64,000 nt of DNA from Stenotrophomonas bentonitica (GCF_013185915.1 NZ_JAAZUH010000001.1:124001-188000), one strand, 5' to 3'; positions 22,719 to 31,487 are shown, numbered from the stretch's first letter. The notes: generated by a model from the letters alone, not told the origin. Made by a program: numbers and translations.

Positions 22719-23842
22719 GCGCGGCCTCCCTTGCCGAACTCATCCACGTCGATGCTGGGCGCGGCCGGCATCGGCCCGCCCCGCCAGGTGCGCAGCTGGT
22801 AGACGTAGGACAGCACCTGGGCGACGGCCGAATACAGTCTCACGGGAATTTCCTTTCCAAGTTGACCTTCCCGATACAAGGCGCGTGCCAAAGGCGGGGC
22901 CGAGACGATCGCGACCTTGTTGCCGTCGGCCACTTCACGGATGCGCAGGGCGGTTTCGTCCACGCCCAGGGCCACCACGGTGGGAGCGCCCATCTTGCCG
23001 CCGTCGTACTTGAGGGCCACGGCATAGTGGGTCGGGTTGACCACGACCACGTCGGCGGTGGGCACCGCTTCCATCATCCGGCGGTTGGCCAGCTGCTGCT
23101 GCATCTGCCGGATGCGGCCCTTCACTTCCGGGCTGCCTTCGCTTTCCTTCATCTCCCGGCGCAGCTCTTCACGGGTCATCTTCAGCTTGCGCATCCAGTT
23201 CCAGCGCTGGTACGGGGCGTCGATGGCGGCCAGCAGCATCATCGCGCCGCCGGTGGCCAGCATCAGCTTCAGGGTGAAGCCCAGGCCGTTGACGATGGCC
23301 GCTTCCAGCGGCTGGTGGACCAGGTCGCGCAGCGGGCGGATGCCGTGCCAGACCACCAGCCCGGCGGCGGCGCCGACGAACAGGATGCGCAGCAGCGACT
23401 TGATGAACTCGGCGATGGCTTCGGCGCCGTACAGGCGCTTCATGCCGGCCATCGGGCTGAGCCGGTTGAACTGGGGCATCAGCGACTTGTTCGACCAGCG
23501 CAGCCCGCCCATCGCGACCGGCGCCAGGAAACTGGCCAGCAGGCAGATCAGCAGCAGCGGCCACATCGCGAGCATGAGCTGCAGGAACAGGTGGCCGAAG
23601 TGGCTGAACAGGCCATTCGGCTCGAAGCGCAGGCCGGGCTCGGGGCTCAGCGCGGACTTCATCCAGGCCTTGCCGCCGGCGGCCATGCTCCCGGAGAACG
23701 CCATCAGCGCCAGCACCGAGGCGCCGAATACGGCGGCGGTGGCCAGCTCGCGCGAACGCGGGATGTTGCCCTCTTCACGGGCATCGCGCAGGCGTTTTTC
23801 GGTAGGTTGTTCGGTCTTTTCGCCGGCTTGTTCTTCGGACAT
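22715..23842 (-). CDS. flhB: FlhB, export-gate substrate-specificity switch
   Basis: A 375-residue protein with about four TM helices (near 33-52, 85-112, 150-168 and 186-208) and a cytoplasmic C-domain. The self-cleavage motif NPTH is at residues 269-272, the same numbering as Salmonella FlhB, preceded by the VPTADVVVV strand. Cleavage there, together with FliK, switches export from rod/hook to filament proteins. The N-terminus EKTEQPTEKRLRDAREEG is the usual FlhB start. It is first in flhB-flhA, and a sigma-54 promoter lies 36 bases upstream. Confidence 0.96.
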   Translation of the reverse strand: MSEEQAGEKTEQPTEKRLRDAREEGNIPRSRELATAAVFGASVLALMAFSGSMAAGGKAWMKSALSPEPGLRFEPNGLFSHFGHLFLQLMLAMWPLLLICLLASFLAPVAMGGLRWSNKSLMPQFNRLSPMAGMKRLYGAEAIAEFIKSLLRILFVGAAAGLVVWHGIRPLRDLVHQPLEAAIVNGLGFTLKLMLATGGAMMLLAAIDAPYQRWNWMRKLKMTREELRREMKESEGSPEVKGRIRQMQQQLANRRMMEAVPTADVVVVNPTHYAVALKYDGGKMGAPTVVALGVDETALRIREVADGNKVAIVSAPPLARALYREGQLGKEIPVRLYSAVAQVLSYVYQLRTWRGGPMPAAPSIDVDEFGKGGRA

Positions 23843-23877
23843 CGGGAGCGGGGTACCGGAGGGGTCACCCGGGGTGG

Positions 23878-23893
23878 TGCAAGAACTGTTCCG
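23878..23893 (-). promoter_or_regulatory. sigma-54 promoter for flhB-flhA
   Basis: Minus-strand CGGAACA-N4-TTGCA: the -12 element is perfect, the -24 keeps the essential GG. The start would be near 23867, about 25 bases before the flhB ATG. Confidence 0.65.
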
Positions 23894-24006
23894 TTGTGGG
23901 ACGGGAACGGCGTTCTTCGTTGGTGTTCATGCCCAATCGGGCGTGGGGAATTTACGCGCGGTCGACTGGGATGCGACCCTACCGGGCTGGATGCCTGGGG
24001 TCTCAG

Positions 24007-24834
24007 ATGTCGCTTGCGCTGTTTCTCATCGTTCTGTTCGCGGGTCTTCTTCACGCCAGTTGGAATGCCATCGTCAAACGGGGCAGCGATACGCTGCTGA
24101 CGACGATCCTGGTCACGGGGGCGGCGGCGCTGATCTCGGCGCTGCTGCTGCCGTGGGTGGCCGCGCCGCACCCGCGCAGCTGGCCGTGGCTGGCGGCCTC
24201 GACCGTGCTGCAGGCGGGGTACTACGTGCTGGTGGCGCGTACCTACCGGCTGACCGACATGAGTGCGGCCTATCCGTTGATGCGGGGGTGTGCACCGATC
24301 GTGGTGGCGGTGGTGGCTGCACTGCTGCTGGGGGAGCACCTTGCCGCCGGGGCGTGGATGGGGATCGGGCTGGTCTGCGTGGGCATTCTGTGCATGGCGC
24401 GTGGGATCCAGCGGCAGCGTCTGTGGCTGCCGCTGCTCAATGCCGGGGTGATCGCGACCTACACGCTGGTGGATGCGACCGGCGCGCGCCAGTCCGGGTC
24501 GGCGCTGGGCTACACGCTGTGGTTGTTCCTGCTGTCCGGGCTGCCGTTGCCGATCTGGGCGGTGTGGACGCGGACCCCCCAGCTGAGCGCGTACACGCGT
24601 GCCAACTGGCACTACGGGCTGGTGGGTGGCGTCGGAACGCTGACCTCGTATGGCCTGGCGCTATGGGCGATGACCCAGGCACCGGTGGCGATGGTGTCTG
24701 CGCTGCGCGAGACCTCCATCGTGTTCGCGGTGATCATTTCCGCAGTGGTGCTGCGCGAGCGGGTGCGTCGCCAGCGGTGGTTGGCAGCCGGGTTGATCGT
24801 GGTGGGTGTAGCGGTGTTGCGGTTCGCGACGTAA
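24007..24834 (+). CDS. EamA/DMT-family transporter
   Basis: A 275-residue integral membrane protein with about ten hydrophobic helices arranged as two EamA repeats (about 5-130 and 140-275). The second repeat ends in the typical VSALRETSIVFAVIISAVVL followed by a Leu/Val-rich last helix. Members export metabolites such as amino acids; the substrate cannot be read from sequence. It is the only convincing plus-strand gene in the window and lies divergent from flhB and convergent with the MHYT-GGDEF-EAL gene. It has no evident tie to motility and looks like an insertion into the flagellar locus. ATG 24007 is the best start since it opens directly on the first helix. Confidence 0.88.
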   Translation: MSLALFLIVLFAGLLHASWNAIVKRGSDTLLTTILVTGAAALISALLLPWVAAPHPRSWPWLAASTVLQAGYYVLVARTYRLTDMSAAYPLMRGCAPIVVAVVAALLLGEHLAAGAWMGIGLVCVGILCMARGIQRQRLWLPLLNAGVIATYTLVDATGARQSGSALGYTLWLFLLSGLPLPIWAVWTRTPQLSAYTRANWHYGLVGGVGTLTSYGLALWAMTQAPVAMVSALRETSIVFAVIISAVVLRERVRRQRWLAAGLIVVGVAVLRFAT

Positions 24835-24844
24835 TGCCCCCGAG

Positions 24845-24867
24845 GTAGAGCCACGCCCTGCGTGGCT
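24845..24867 (+). repeat. SMAG-type palindromic repeat (GTAG-headed)
   Basis: GTAG followed by arms AGCCACGC/GCGTGGCT, identical to the unit at 39995-40017 and, inverted, 14005-14027. It fills the 39-base gap between two convergent genes and may act as a bidirectional transcript end. Confidence 0.75.
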
Positions 24868-24873
24868 CCGCCC

Positions 24874-27015
24874 TCAATCCAGGAAATGCCCGCCCTGGCT
24901 GGTCTGGTACTCCGGCGCGACCACCATGCGGGGGCGCGGCAGGTCGTGCAGCTGCATGAAGCGTTCGGGGTCGACCGGGCGGCCGAGCAGGTAGCCCTGC
25001 AGGAAGTCGCAACCCAGCCGCTCCAGGTACGCGCGCTGGCCGGCGGTTTCCACGCCTTCGGCGACGATGTCCATGTCCAGCGCGTGGCCGAGCGCGACGA
25101 TGGCCGAGACGATCACCACGTCTTCGGAACTGTTTTCCAGATCGCGCACGAAGGCGTGGTCAATCTTGATTTCAGTCGCGGGCAGGCGCTTGAGATAGAG
25201 CAGGCTGGAATAGCCGGTTCCGAAATCGTCGATGGAAATGCCCACGCCCAGCCGCGCCAGCGACTGCAGCAGGCGCAGGCTGGTGTCGGTGTCGCGCATC
25301 ACCGCGCTCTCGGTAATCTCCAGTACCAGCCGGCGCGGTTCGACCCGATGGGTCTCCAGCGCGTCGCTCACTTCCTGCAGCAGGTACGGCGAACCGAACT
25401 GGATCGGCGAGAGATTCACCGACACCGACCAGTTGTCGTGCCCGGCGTCGTGCCAGCGCCGCAGCTGGCGGCAGGCCTCATTCAACGCCCAGCGGCCGAT
25501 GTCGTTGATCACGCCGCTGCGCTCGGCCAGGCGGATGAAGCGGTCCGGTGGAATCAGCCCCTGTTCGGGATGCTGCCAGCGGATCAGCGCCTCGGCACCG
25601 CTCACCTGGTGGGTGCTGACCCGCACCTTGGGCTGGTACTGCAGGAACAGCTGGTTCAGTTCGATGGCGCGGCGCAGGTCGGCCAGCAGCCGGAACTGCT
25701 GCTCGGCGCTGTCGCTCATCCATTCGGCGAACACCACATAGGCGTTGCGCCCGGCCTCCTTGGCCTGGTACATCGCCGCGTCGGCGTAGCCCATCAGCTG
25801 GCGCTCGGTGGCGGCGTGGTCGGGGCAGATCGCGATGCCGATGCTGGCGGTGATCTGCAGCTCGTGGCCGGGCACCAGGTTGCCCTTGCCGATTGCCTGG
25901 ATGATGCGGTTGGCCACGGTGGCCACGTCTTCATCGTTTTCGATGCCGACCACCAGCACGAATTCGTCACCCCCCAAGCGTGCCAGCACGTCGGTCGGGC
26001 GCAGCAGCTGGCGGGTACGTGCAGCCACCGCGACCAGCAGCGAGTCGCCGGTCTGGTGGCCATAGGCGTCGTTGACCTGCTTGAAGCCGTCCAAGTCCAT
26101 GAACATCACCGCGAAGCGGCCACCCCGCAGTTCGGCGTCGACCAGCGCCTGGTCGATGCGCTGCTGCAGCAGCAGGCGGTTCGGCAGATGGGTCAACGGG
26201 TCATGCAATGCGGCCTGGCTGAGTTCGGCTTCGGCGTCGTCCAGCGAGCTGCGCAGGCGCTGGTTGCGCAGGCGCAGCAGCTGCGCCTGCTGGCGCTGGT
26301 CCAGCCAGGACACCAGCAGCACCACGGCCAGGATGCCGATGGTCAGCACCATCACCAGCGCGCCCAGCCACTGGGTCTGCAGGCCATCGCCCGCGGCGGC
26401 GCCGCACACGCTGTTGGCGGGGAACTGGGCGGCGGCCATGCCGGTGTAGTGCATGCCGACGATGGCCACGCCAAGCAGCACGGCAGGCACGATGCGATGG
26501 TGCAGGCGGGTGTCGTTGTGGCGCAGGCGGAACGCGACGAACAGCGCCACCCACGACGCGGCGACCGCGACGAGCACCGACAGGATGAACCAGCCACTGT
26601 GGTACTCGATGCCCGGTCGCATCAACATCGCCGACATGCCGATGTAATGCATGCTGGCGATGCCGCAGCCCATCAGCAGCCCGCCCAATGCCAATCGCGT
26701 ATGCGGCAGGGTCGGGCGCGAAACCAGCCACAGCGCGAAGATCGACGATGCGATGGCGGCCAGCAGAGAGGCAGCGGTCAGGCCGAGGTCGTAGCCGAGG
26801 GGAATCGGCAGACGGAACGCCAGCATGCCGATGAAATGCATCGACCAGATGCCCAGGCCCATGGCGCAACCGCCGCCGAACAGCCACAACACGCTGATGC
26901 GCGAGGAGGGCGCGGTGGTAACGCGGTTGGCCATGTCCAGCGCGGTGAACGACGCGAGGATGGCAACCAGGAGCGACACTACGACCAACCACGGGGTGTA
27001 ACTGCCAATAAGCAT
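24874..27015 (-). CDS. MHYT-GGDEF-EAL c-di-GMP turnover enzyme
   Basis: A 713-residue membrane enzyme. The N-terminus is an MHYT sensor with about seven TM helices and three motifs (SMHFIGML near 58, SMHYIGMS near 121, GMHYTGMA near 187); such domains are proposed to bind copper and sense oxygen, CO or NO. A diguanylate cyclase domain follows with intact GGDEF at 348-352 and an inhibitory I-site RPTD at 339-342, then a phosphodiesterase domain with EALIRW at 475 and DDFGTGYSSL. Both active sites look complete, so the direction of net activity is open. Good ribosome site GGAGGAG before ATG 27015. Placed between flhB and fliR, it could supply or remove the c-di-GMP read by YcgR and FleQ. Confidence 0.93.
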   Translation of the reverse strand: MLIGSYTPWLVVVSLLVAILASFTALDMANRVTTAPSSRISVLWLFGGGCAMGLGIWSMHFIGMLAFRLPIPLGYDLGLTAASLLAAIASSIFALWLVSRPTLPHTRLALGGLLMGCGIASMHYIGMSAMLMRPGIEYHSGWFILSVLVAVAASWVALFVAFRLRHNDTRLHHRIVPAVLLGVAIVGMHYTGMAAAQFPANSVCGAAAGDGLQTQWLGALVMVLTIGILAVVLLVSWLDQRQQAQLLRLRNQRLRSSLDDAEAELSQAALHDPLTHLPNRLLLQQRIDQALVDAELRGGRFAVMFMDLDGFKQVNDAYGHQTGDSLLVAVAARTRQLLRPTDVLARLGGDEFVLVVGIENDEDVATVANRIIQAIGKGNLVPGHELQITASIGIAICPDHAATERQLMGYADAAMYQAKEAGRNAYVVFAEWMSDSAEQQFRLLADLRRAIELNQLFLQYQPKVRVSTHQVSGAEALIRWQHPEQGLIPPDRFIRLAERSGVINDIGRWALNEACRQLRRWHDAGHDNWSVSVNLSPIQFGSPYLLQEVSDALETHRVEPRRLVLEITESAVMRDTDTSLRLLQSLARLGVGISIDDFGTGYSSLLYLKRLPATEIKIDHAFVRDLENSSEDVVIVSAIVALGHALDMDIVAEGVETAGQRAYLERLGCDFLQGYLLGRPVDPERFMQLHDLPRPRMVVAPEYQTSQGGHFLD

Positions 27016-27227
27016 GCTGACTCCTCCCTGGCGTACGCAGCAGACTGCACTGACCAGCACGCGCGTGTGGCGATGCCGGCTGCTCCGGCACGTTTCCCCC
27101 CTGCCGTAGGCGCATGAGACGACAGGGGTGGGGGCGAAATCAAGCGCAAAATCGGCCAAATTTCATTCGACACTCACACGATCATGACGCTTTTTACATA
27201 CCTGGCGGTATTTAACGGGCCTGTGCG

Positions 27228-28019
27228 TCAGTGCGTCAAGCTGTCTGCGGCCTGGAAGGCGGCGTCGAACAGGCGCTGCACCGGCGGCCCCATTTCACCG
27301 GCCAGCACGGTCAGCAGGAACAGGCCGAGCAGCAGCGCGACCGGCAGGCCGAGCTGGATCGGGTTCAGCGCGGGCGCGGCCTTGGAGAGCACGCCGAAGG
27401 CCAGGTTGATGGCGAGCATGGCCACGGTGAGCGGCAGGGCGAGGGTGAGCGCGCCGCGCAGCACCTGCAGCAGGAACATGGGCGCGACGTTGAGGAAGGC
27501 GTCGATGTCGGGCAGCGAGGTGCCGATCGGCACCGCCTTGTAGCTGTCCATCAGCAGCGAAATGAGAGCGAGGTGGCCGTTGGCGGTGAAGAACAGCAGG
27601 CCGAACAGCAGGTAGAACCACTGGCCGATCACGCCGGAGGTGCCGCCACGCATCGGGTCGCTCATCTGCGCGAACGCGAGGCCGGTGCCTTGGGAAACCA
27701 GTTCGCCGGCCATGGCGCCGGCTTCGAACACCAGCCGCAGCAGGAAGCCGATGGACACGCCGATGGCCAGTTCGCGGGCGATGCTGAGCACGGTGGCGGC
27801 GTCGAACCCGGTCCACGCCGGCACCGGCGGCAGCATCGGCGAGAGCGCGATGGCCAGGGCGCCGGAGAGCATGACGCGCACGCGCGCAGGGACGGCGCGG
27901 CTGCCGACCAGCGGCATCGCCATGATCATGGCGCCGATGCGCAGCATGGTCCACAGCACGGTGCCGATCATGCCGAAGGCATTGAGCCCGTCGGCGGCCA
28001 TCTGGGTTGCCGAGTCCAT
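27228..28019 (-). CDS. fliR: FliR, export-gate membrane protein
   Basis: A 263-residue protein with about six hydrophobic segments spread over its length. FliR completes the FliP-FliQ-FliR helical assembly at the centre of the export gate. Features typical of the family are the N-terminal WTMLRIGAMIMAMPLVG and the central VFEAGAMAGELVSQGTGLAFA. It follows fliQ by 7 bases and is the last gene of the fliLMNOPQR operon; flhB, often next in other species, is displaced by the transporter and the MHYT enzyme. Confidence 0.94.
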   Translation of the reverse strand: MDSATQMAADGLNAFGMIGTVLWTMLRIGAMIMAMPLVGSRAVPARVRVMLSGALAIALSPMLPPVPAWTGFDAATVLSIARELAIGVSIGFLLRLVFEAGAMAGELVSQGTGLAFAQMSDPMRGGTSGVIGQWFYLLFGLLFFTANGHLALISLLMDSYKAVPIGTSLPDIDAFLNVAPMFLLQVLRGALTLALPLTVAMLAINLAFGVLSKAAPALNPIQLGLPVALLLGLFLLTVLAGEMGPPVQRLFDAAFQAADSLTH

Positions 28020-28026
28020 CGCGGTG

Positions 28027-28296
28027 CTATCCGATCAGGTGCGGGATGCGCTGGAACAGCAGGATGGTGTACTCGACCAGGTGGCCGATCAGCAGGCTGC
28101 CGAGCGCGAACAACACGGCGGTGAGCGCAGCGGCCTTGGCGACGAAGGCGATGGTGGGTTCGTTGAGCTGGGTGGCGGCCTGTACGACGCCGACCACGAC
28201 GCCGACGATGAGCACGGTGAGCAGCAGCGGGCCGGCCACCCAGAGCACGGTGATCAGGCCACCGCGCAGTTCGGTCAGGGCAAGTTCGGGGGTCAT
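28027..28296 (-). CDS. fliQ: FliQ, export-gate membrane protein
   Basis: An 89-residue protein with two long TM helices (about 15-40 and 52-77), the standard FliQ length and topology. Four copies surround the FliP/FliR core. Motifs MTPELALTELRGGLITVLW and VGVVQAATQLNEPTIAFV are characteristic. It starts 9 bases after fliP. Confidence 0.94.
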   Translation of the reverse strand: MTPELALTELRGGLITVLWVAGPLLLTVLIVGVVVGVVQAATQLNEPTIAFVAKAAALTAVLFALGSLLIGHLVEYTILLFQRIPHLIG

Positions 28297-28305
28297 GTCA
28301 GCGCC

Positions 28306-29094
28306 TCAGACCGCGTTGAAGCTGGCGGCAAGCGTGCCGACCACCAGGACCCAGCCGTCGACGAGGACGAACAGCAGGATCTTGAACGGCGCCGAGACCA
28401 GCATCGGCGAGAGCATCATCATGCCCATGGACATCAGGACGCTGGCGACGACCAGGTCGATGATGACGAACGGGATGAAGATGAGGAAGCCAATTTCGAA
28501 GGCGGTCTTCAGTTCGCTGGTGACGAACGAGGCGACCAGCACCGGGAACGGGATGGCGTCGGGGCTGGCGTAGGTGCCATGCCCGGCCATGCCGGCGAAG
28601 GTCATCAGGTCGGTTTCGCGGATCTGGGCGAGCATGAAGGCGCGCAGGGGCTGGGTGGTGAGGGTCCAGGCGGTCTGGAAGTCGATCTCGCCGTTGAGGT
28701 AGGGCGCCATGCCGGTGCCCCAGGCCTTCTGCCAGACCGGCAGCATGACCATGGCGGTGAGGAACAGGGCGAGGCCGAGCAGGACCTGGTTGGAGGGGGT
28801 CTGGCCGGTACCCAGTGCCTGGCGCAGCAGGCCGAGCACGATGATGATGCGGGTGAAGGCGGTGAGCACCAGCAGCATGGACGGGATCAGGGTGATCGCG
28901 GTCATCAGCAGCAGGGTCTGCAGTGGCAGGCTGACCGGGGCGCCACCGATCTTGCCGACGTTCACGTCGGGCAGGCTGGGCATGGCGGGTGCGGCAGGCG
29001 CGGCCATGGCCAGCGCGGGCAGGGCGCACAGCAGCAGGGCCAGCAGCAACGGCAGGTAACGGGTCCAGGACGCTCGGGGGCCACACATGATCAT
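28306..29094 (-). CDS. fliP: FliP, export-gate core protein
   Basis: A 262-residue protein with a cleavable signal peptide (YLPLLLALLLCALPALAMAA) and four TM helices. Family signatures are visible: LLTAFTRIIIVLGLLRQALG, PSNQVLLGLALFLTAMVM and FLIFIPFVIIDLVVASVLM. Five FliP subunits make the central pore. ATG 29094 overlaps the fliO stop in ATGA; a second in-frame ATG lies two codons on and is also possible. Confidence 0.95.
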   Translation of the reverse strand: MIMCGPRASWTRYLPLLLALLLCALPALAMAAPAAPAMPSLPDVNVGKIGGAPVSLPLQTLLLMTAITLIPSMLLVLTAFTRIIIVLGLLRQALGTGQTPSNQVLLGLALFLTAMVMLPVWQKAWGTGMAPYLNGEIDFQTAWTLTTQPLRAFMLAQIRETDLMTFAGMAGHGTYASPDAIPFPVLVASFVTSELKTAFEIGFLIFIPFVIIDLVVASVLMSMGMMMLSPMLVSAPFKILLFVLVDGWVLVVGTLAASFNAV

Positions 29095-29492
29095 TTGTCC
29101 TTGCGCAGCCGCTGTTGCAGGAGCTGGGCGAAATTCGGGAGGTTCTTCAGATCCGGCAGGCGTGCCGGTTCCGGGGTGGGCAGGGGTTCGGGCAGGCGGT
29201 GCAGGGTGTTGATGCCGCCGGCGGTGACGCCGAGCAGCAGGTGTTCACCGTTGACGTCGACGACGACGACGCGTTCCTTGGCACCCACGTTGAGGCTGGC
29301 GACGATGCGCAGGCCTTCGGCGGGCTTGAAGCCGCTGCCGGGCATGCGTTTGAGCAGCCAGCCGAGGCCGACGATCAGGGCAAGCACGGCCAGCAGGGCG
29401 AACACGGCGCCGAACATGCTGGGCGCGGCGGCGGCATGCTGGCCGACCTTGGTCGCCTGCGCGCCGGCGGCGAAGAGTGCCAGGGCGATCAA
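29091..29492 (-). CDS. fliO: FliO, export-gate assembly factor
   Basis: A 133-residue protein with one TM helix (about 27-47, MFGAVFALLAVLALIVGLGWLL) and a cytoplasmic domain (ASLNVGAKERVVVVDVNGEHLLLGV) matching FliO, which stabilises FliP during assembly. The only start that fits is TTG at 29492, overlapping the fliN stop (TTGA), so translation probably depends on fliN. Sequence conservation in this family is low; position between fliN and fliP supports the call. Confidence 0.88.
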   Translation of the reverse strand: MIALALFAAGAQATKVGQHAAAAPSMFGAVFALLAVLALIVGLGWLLKRMPGSGFKPAEGLRIVASLNVGAKERVVVVDVNGEHLLLGVTAGGINTLHRLPEPLPTPEPARLPDLKNLPNFAQLLQQRLRKDK

Positions 29493-29827
29493 CGCAGTCT
29501 CCGGATCCGTTCGCTGGGGCTGACGACGTCGGTGAGGCGGACGCCGAAGCGGTCGTTGATGACGACGACTTCGCCATGGGCGATGAGGGTGCCGTTGACG
29601 AAGACGTCGAGCGATTCGCCGGCGCCGCGTTCGAGTTCGACGACGGAGCCCTGGTTGAGCTGGAGCAGGTTGCGGATGGGCAGGCGGGCGCGGCCGACTT
29701 CGAGCGACAGGGTGACCGGGACGTCGAGGATGACGTCAAGGTTCAGGTCGGGACCGCCGTCGGCGTCGTCGGAGTGCAGGGTGGTGAACTGCGCCGGTGC
29801 CGGTTCGTGGTTTTCGATGTCGTTCAT
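29489..29827 (-). CDS. fliN: FliN, C-ring switch protein
   Basis: 112 residues. An acidic N-terminal tail precedes the SpoA (surface presentation of antigens) domain from about residue 30: LDVPVTLSLEVGRARLPIRN, LNQGSVVELERGAGESLDVFVNGTL, GEVVVINDRFGVRLTDVVS. It forms the lower C-ring with FliM and docks FliH. It overlaps the fliM stop (ATGA) and fliO start. Confidence 0.95.
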   Translation of the reverse strand: MNDIENHEPAPAQFTTLHSDDADGGPDLNLDVILDVPVTLSLEVGRARLPIRNLLQLNQGSVVELERGAGESLDVFVNGTLIAHGEVVVINDRFGVRLTDVVSPSERIRRLR

Positions 29828-30831
29828 TGCGGGTCTTCCTGGATGACGGGTACGCGGGGGCGGGTGCCCGGCGGGTGGGTAGCGGTGATCTTTACGGCGT
29901 TCATGCCGTTGGCGACGCCGAACTGGCCGGTGAAGACGGGGATGTTCTCGACGCAGACGGGCACCTGGTTGGGCAGGTCGATGGGCAGGATGTCGCCGAT
30001 CTTGAGCCGGGTGAGGTCGCGCAGGCTCATGCGCTTGGTGGCGAGGACGCTGGAGAGGGTGACTTCGGCGACGTTGAGCTGTTCTCGCAGCATGGTGCCC
30101 CAGCTTTCGTCACGATCGTTGCGGTCGCTCTGGATGCCGGCATCGAGCAGTTCGCGGATCGGTTCGAGCATGGAATACGGGAGGGTGACGTGGATGTCGC
30201 CGCCACCGCCGTCAAGCTCGACATGCAGTCGGCAGACGACGACGTATTCGCGGGGGGTGACGATGTTGGCGAAGTGGGGGTTGATCTCGGAGTTGATGTA
30301 TTCGAAGTCGACATCCATGACCGGGGCCCAGGCTTCGCGGAGGTCGGCGAAGGTCTGCTTGAGCAGGAGATGGATGACGCGCATTTCGGTGGCGGTGAAT
30401 TCGCGACCTTCGATGCGGGTGGGGTAGCGGCCGTCGCCACCGAAGAAGTTGTCGACGATGGCGAAGACCAGGGTGGGCTCGAAGACGATCAGGCCGGTGC
30501 CGCGCAGGGGCTTGAAGCGGATGAGGTTGAGGTTGGTGGGGACGTAGAGGGAGTGCATGTAGTCGTTGAACTTGATCAGTTCAATGCCACGCACGGAAAG
30601 TTCGGCCGAACGACGGATGAGGTTGAACAGGCCGATGCGCCAGAGCCGGGCGAAGCGCTCGTTGACCATTTCGAGGGTCGGCATGCGGCCGCGGATGATG
30701 CGGTCCTGGCTGGCGAAGTCGTAGTTGCGGGCTTCGCCGGGGGCGATGGTGTCGACTTCGGTTTCGACGGCACCGGAGTCGACGCCATGCAGCAGGGCGT
30801 CGATTTCATCCTGGGAGAGCAGGTCGTTCAT
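29824..30831 (-). CDS. fliM: FliM, C-ring switch protein and CheY-P target
   Basis: 335 residues. The N-terminal peptide MNDLLSQDEIDALLHGV is the CheY-P docking motif. The middle domain (about 45-230) contains the FliG-binding GG-loop region (FFGGDGRYPTRIEGREFT), and the C-terminal SpoA domain (about 250-325) pairs with FliN. It follows fliL by 9 bases. It receives the signal of the CheY at 16471-16863 and sets rotation sense. Confidence 0.96.
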   Translation of the reverse strand: MNDLLSQDEIDALLHGVDSGAVETEVDTIAPGEARNYDFASQDRIIRGRMPTLEMVNERFARLWRIGLFNLIRRSAELSVRGIELIKFNDYMHSLYVPTNLNLIRFKPLRGTGLIVFEPTLVFAIVDNFFGGDGRYPTRIEGREFTATEMRVIHLLLKQTFADLREAWAPVMDVDFEYINSEINPHFANIVTPREYVVVCRLHVELDGGGGDIHVTLPYSMLEPIRELLDAGIQSDRNDRDESWGTMLREQLNVAEVTLSSVLATKRMSLRDLTRLKIGDILPIDLPNQVPVCVENIPVFTGQFGVANGMNAVKITATHPPGTRPRVPVIQEDPQ

Positions 30832-30840
30832 GGGGCGCCC

Positions 30841-31359
30841 TTACTGGGTGACGAAGCTGGTGAACAGCAGTTCGTCGACGCCCTTGGAGCCGGTTTCGGC
30901 CTTGAGGAGCTTCTGGACTTCGGCGAGGGAGTCGGCCTGGAGCTTTTCCTTGCCGGCACGGTCGGCGATCTGGGCGGGTTCGACCTGGGAGAAGAGCATG
31001 AGCAGCTTGGCGCGGATGGCCGGGGCGTGAAGCTTGATGGCTTCTAGGGCGGCGGGGTCGCGGGTCATGAGCTGGACTTCGACCTGGAGGTAGCGGGGGC
31101 CGTCGAAGCTGCTGCTGAGGTTGACGACGAACGGGGGTTCGAGGCCGAAGTACTGGGCGGGCGCGGGCACGGCGGACTTGGCCTTTTCGGCGGTGGCCGG
31201 GGCCTTGTCGTCATGGGACTGGGTGAAATACCAGACGCCGCCACCGGCGGCGCCAGCGGCAACCACGGCGATCAGGGCGGTGACCAGAAGCGGGCTGCGC
31301 GGCTTGGCGGCCTTGTCCTTGTCGGCGGATTTCTTGGTTTTGTCGGCGGCTGCGGCCAC
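30841..31359 (-). CDS. fliL: FliL, stator-associated basal-body protein
   Basis: 172 residues. A Lys-rich cytoplasmic N-terminus (DKTKKSADKDKAAKPRS), one TM helix at about 25-45 and a periplasmic stomatin-like FliL domain (about 70-172, PPFVVNLSSSFDGPRYLQVEVQL). The start is GTG at 31359 with GGAG upstream. FliL rings brace stators under load. It is first in the fliLMNOPQR operon, about 24 bases after the predicted sigma-54 transcription start. Confidence 0.93.
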   Translation of the reverse strand: MAAAADKTKKSADKDKAAKPRSPLLVTALIAVVAAGAAGGGVWYFTQSHDDKAPATAEKAKSAVPAPAQYFGLEPPFVVNLSSSFDGPRYLQVEVQLMTRDPAALEAIKLHAPAIRAKLLMLFSQVEPAQIADRAGKEKLQADSLAEVQKLLKAETGSKGVDELLFTSFVTQ

Positions 31360-31392
31360 TGGGAAGCTCCATTGGATTGCTTCCTGGCTACA

Positions 31393-31408
31393 TGCAATTG
31401 GTGTGCCG
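31393..31408 (-). promoter_or_regulatory. sigma-54 promoter for fliLMNOPQR
   Basis: Minus-strand CGGCACA-N4-TTGCA, 10 of 12 fixed positions of TGGCACG-N4-TTGCA with the invariant GG and GC spaced correctly. Start near 31382, leader about 23 bases. Confidence 0.8.
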
Positions 31409-31463
31409 AAGTGCGCCGGGCTTCTGTTGCCGGGAAATTGACGTGACGGGTTTGGTTAACGTC

Positions 31464-31487
31464 AACGGCAACGGCAACGGCAACGGC
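31464..31487. repeat. hexanucleotide tandem repeat (AACGGC)4
   Basis: Four perfect AACGGC units in tandem, flanked by GTC before and GTCGGC after. It is non-coding, about 55 bases upstream of the fliL sigma-54 site, where it could vary in copy number by slippage. Confidence 0.8.

Noticed and set aside
27016..27180. Possible sigma-28 -10 (GCCGATTT) before the MHYT-GGDEF-EAL gene
   Set aside because: No acceptable -35 element lies at the right distance.
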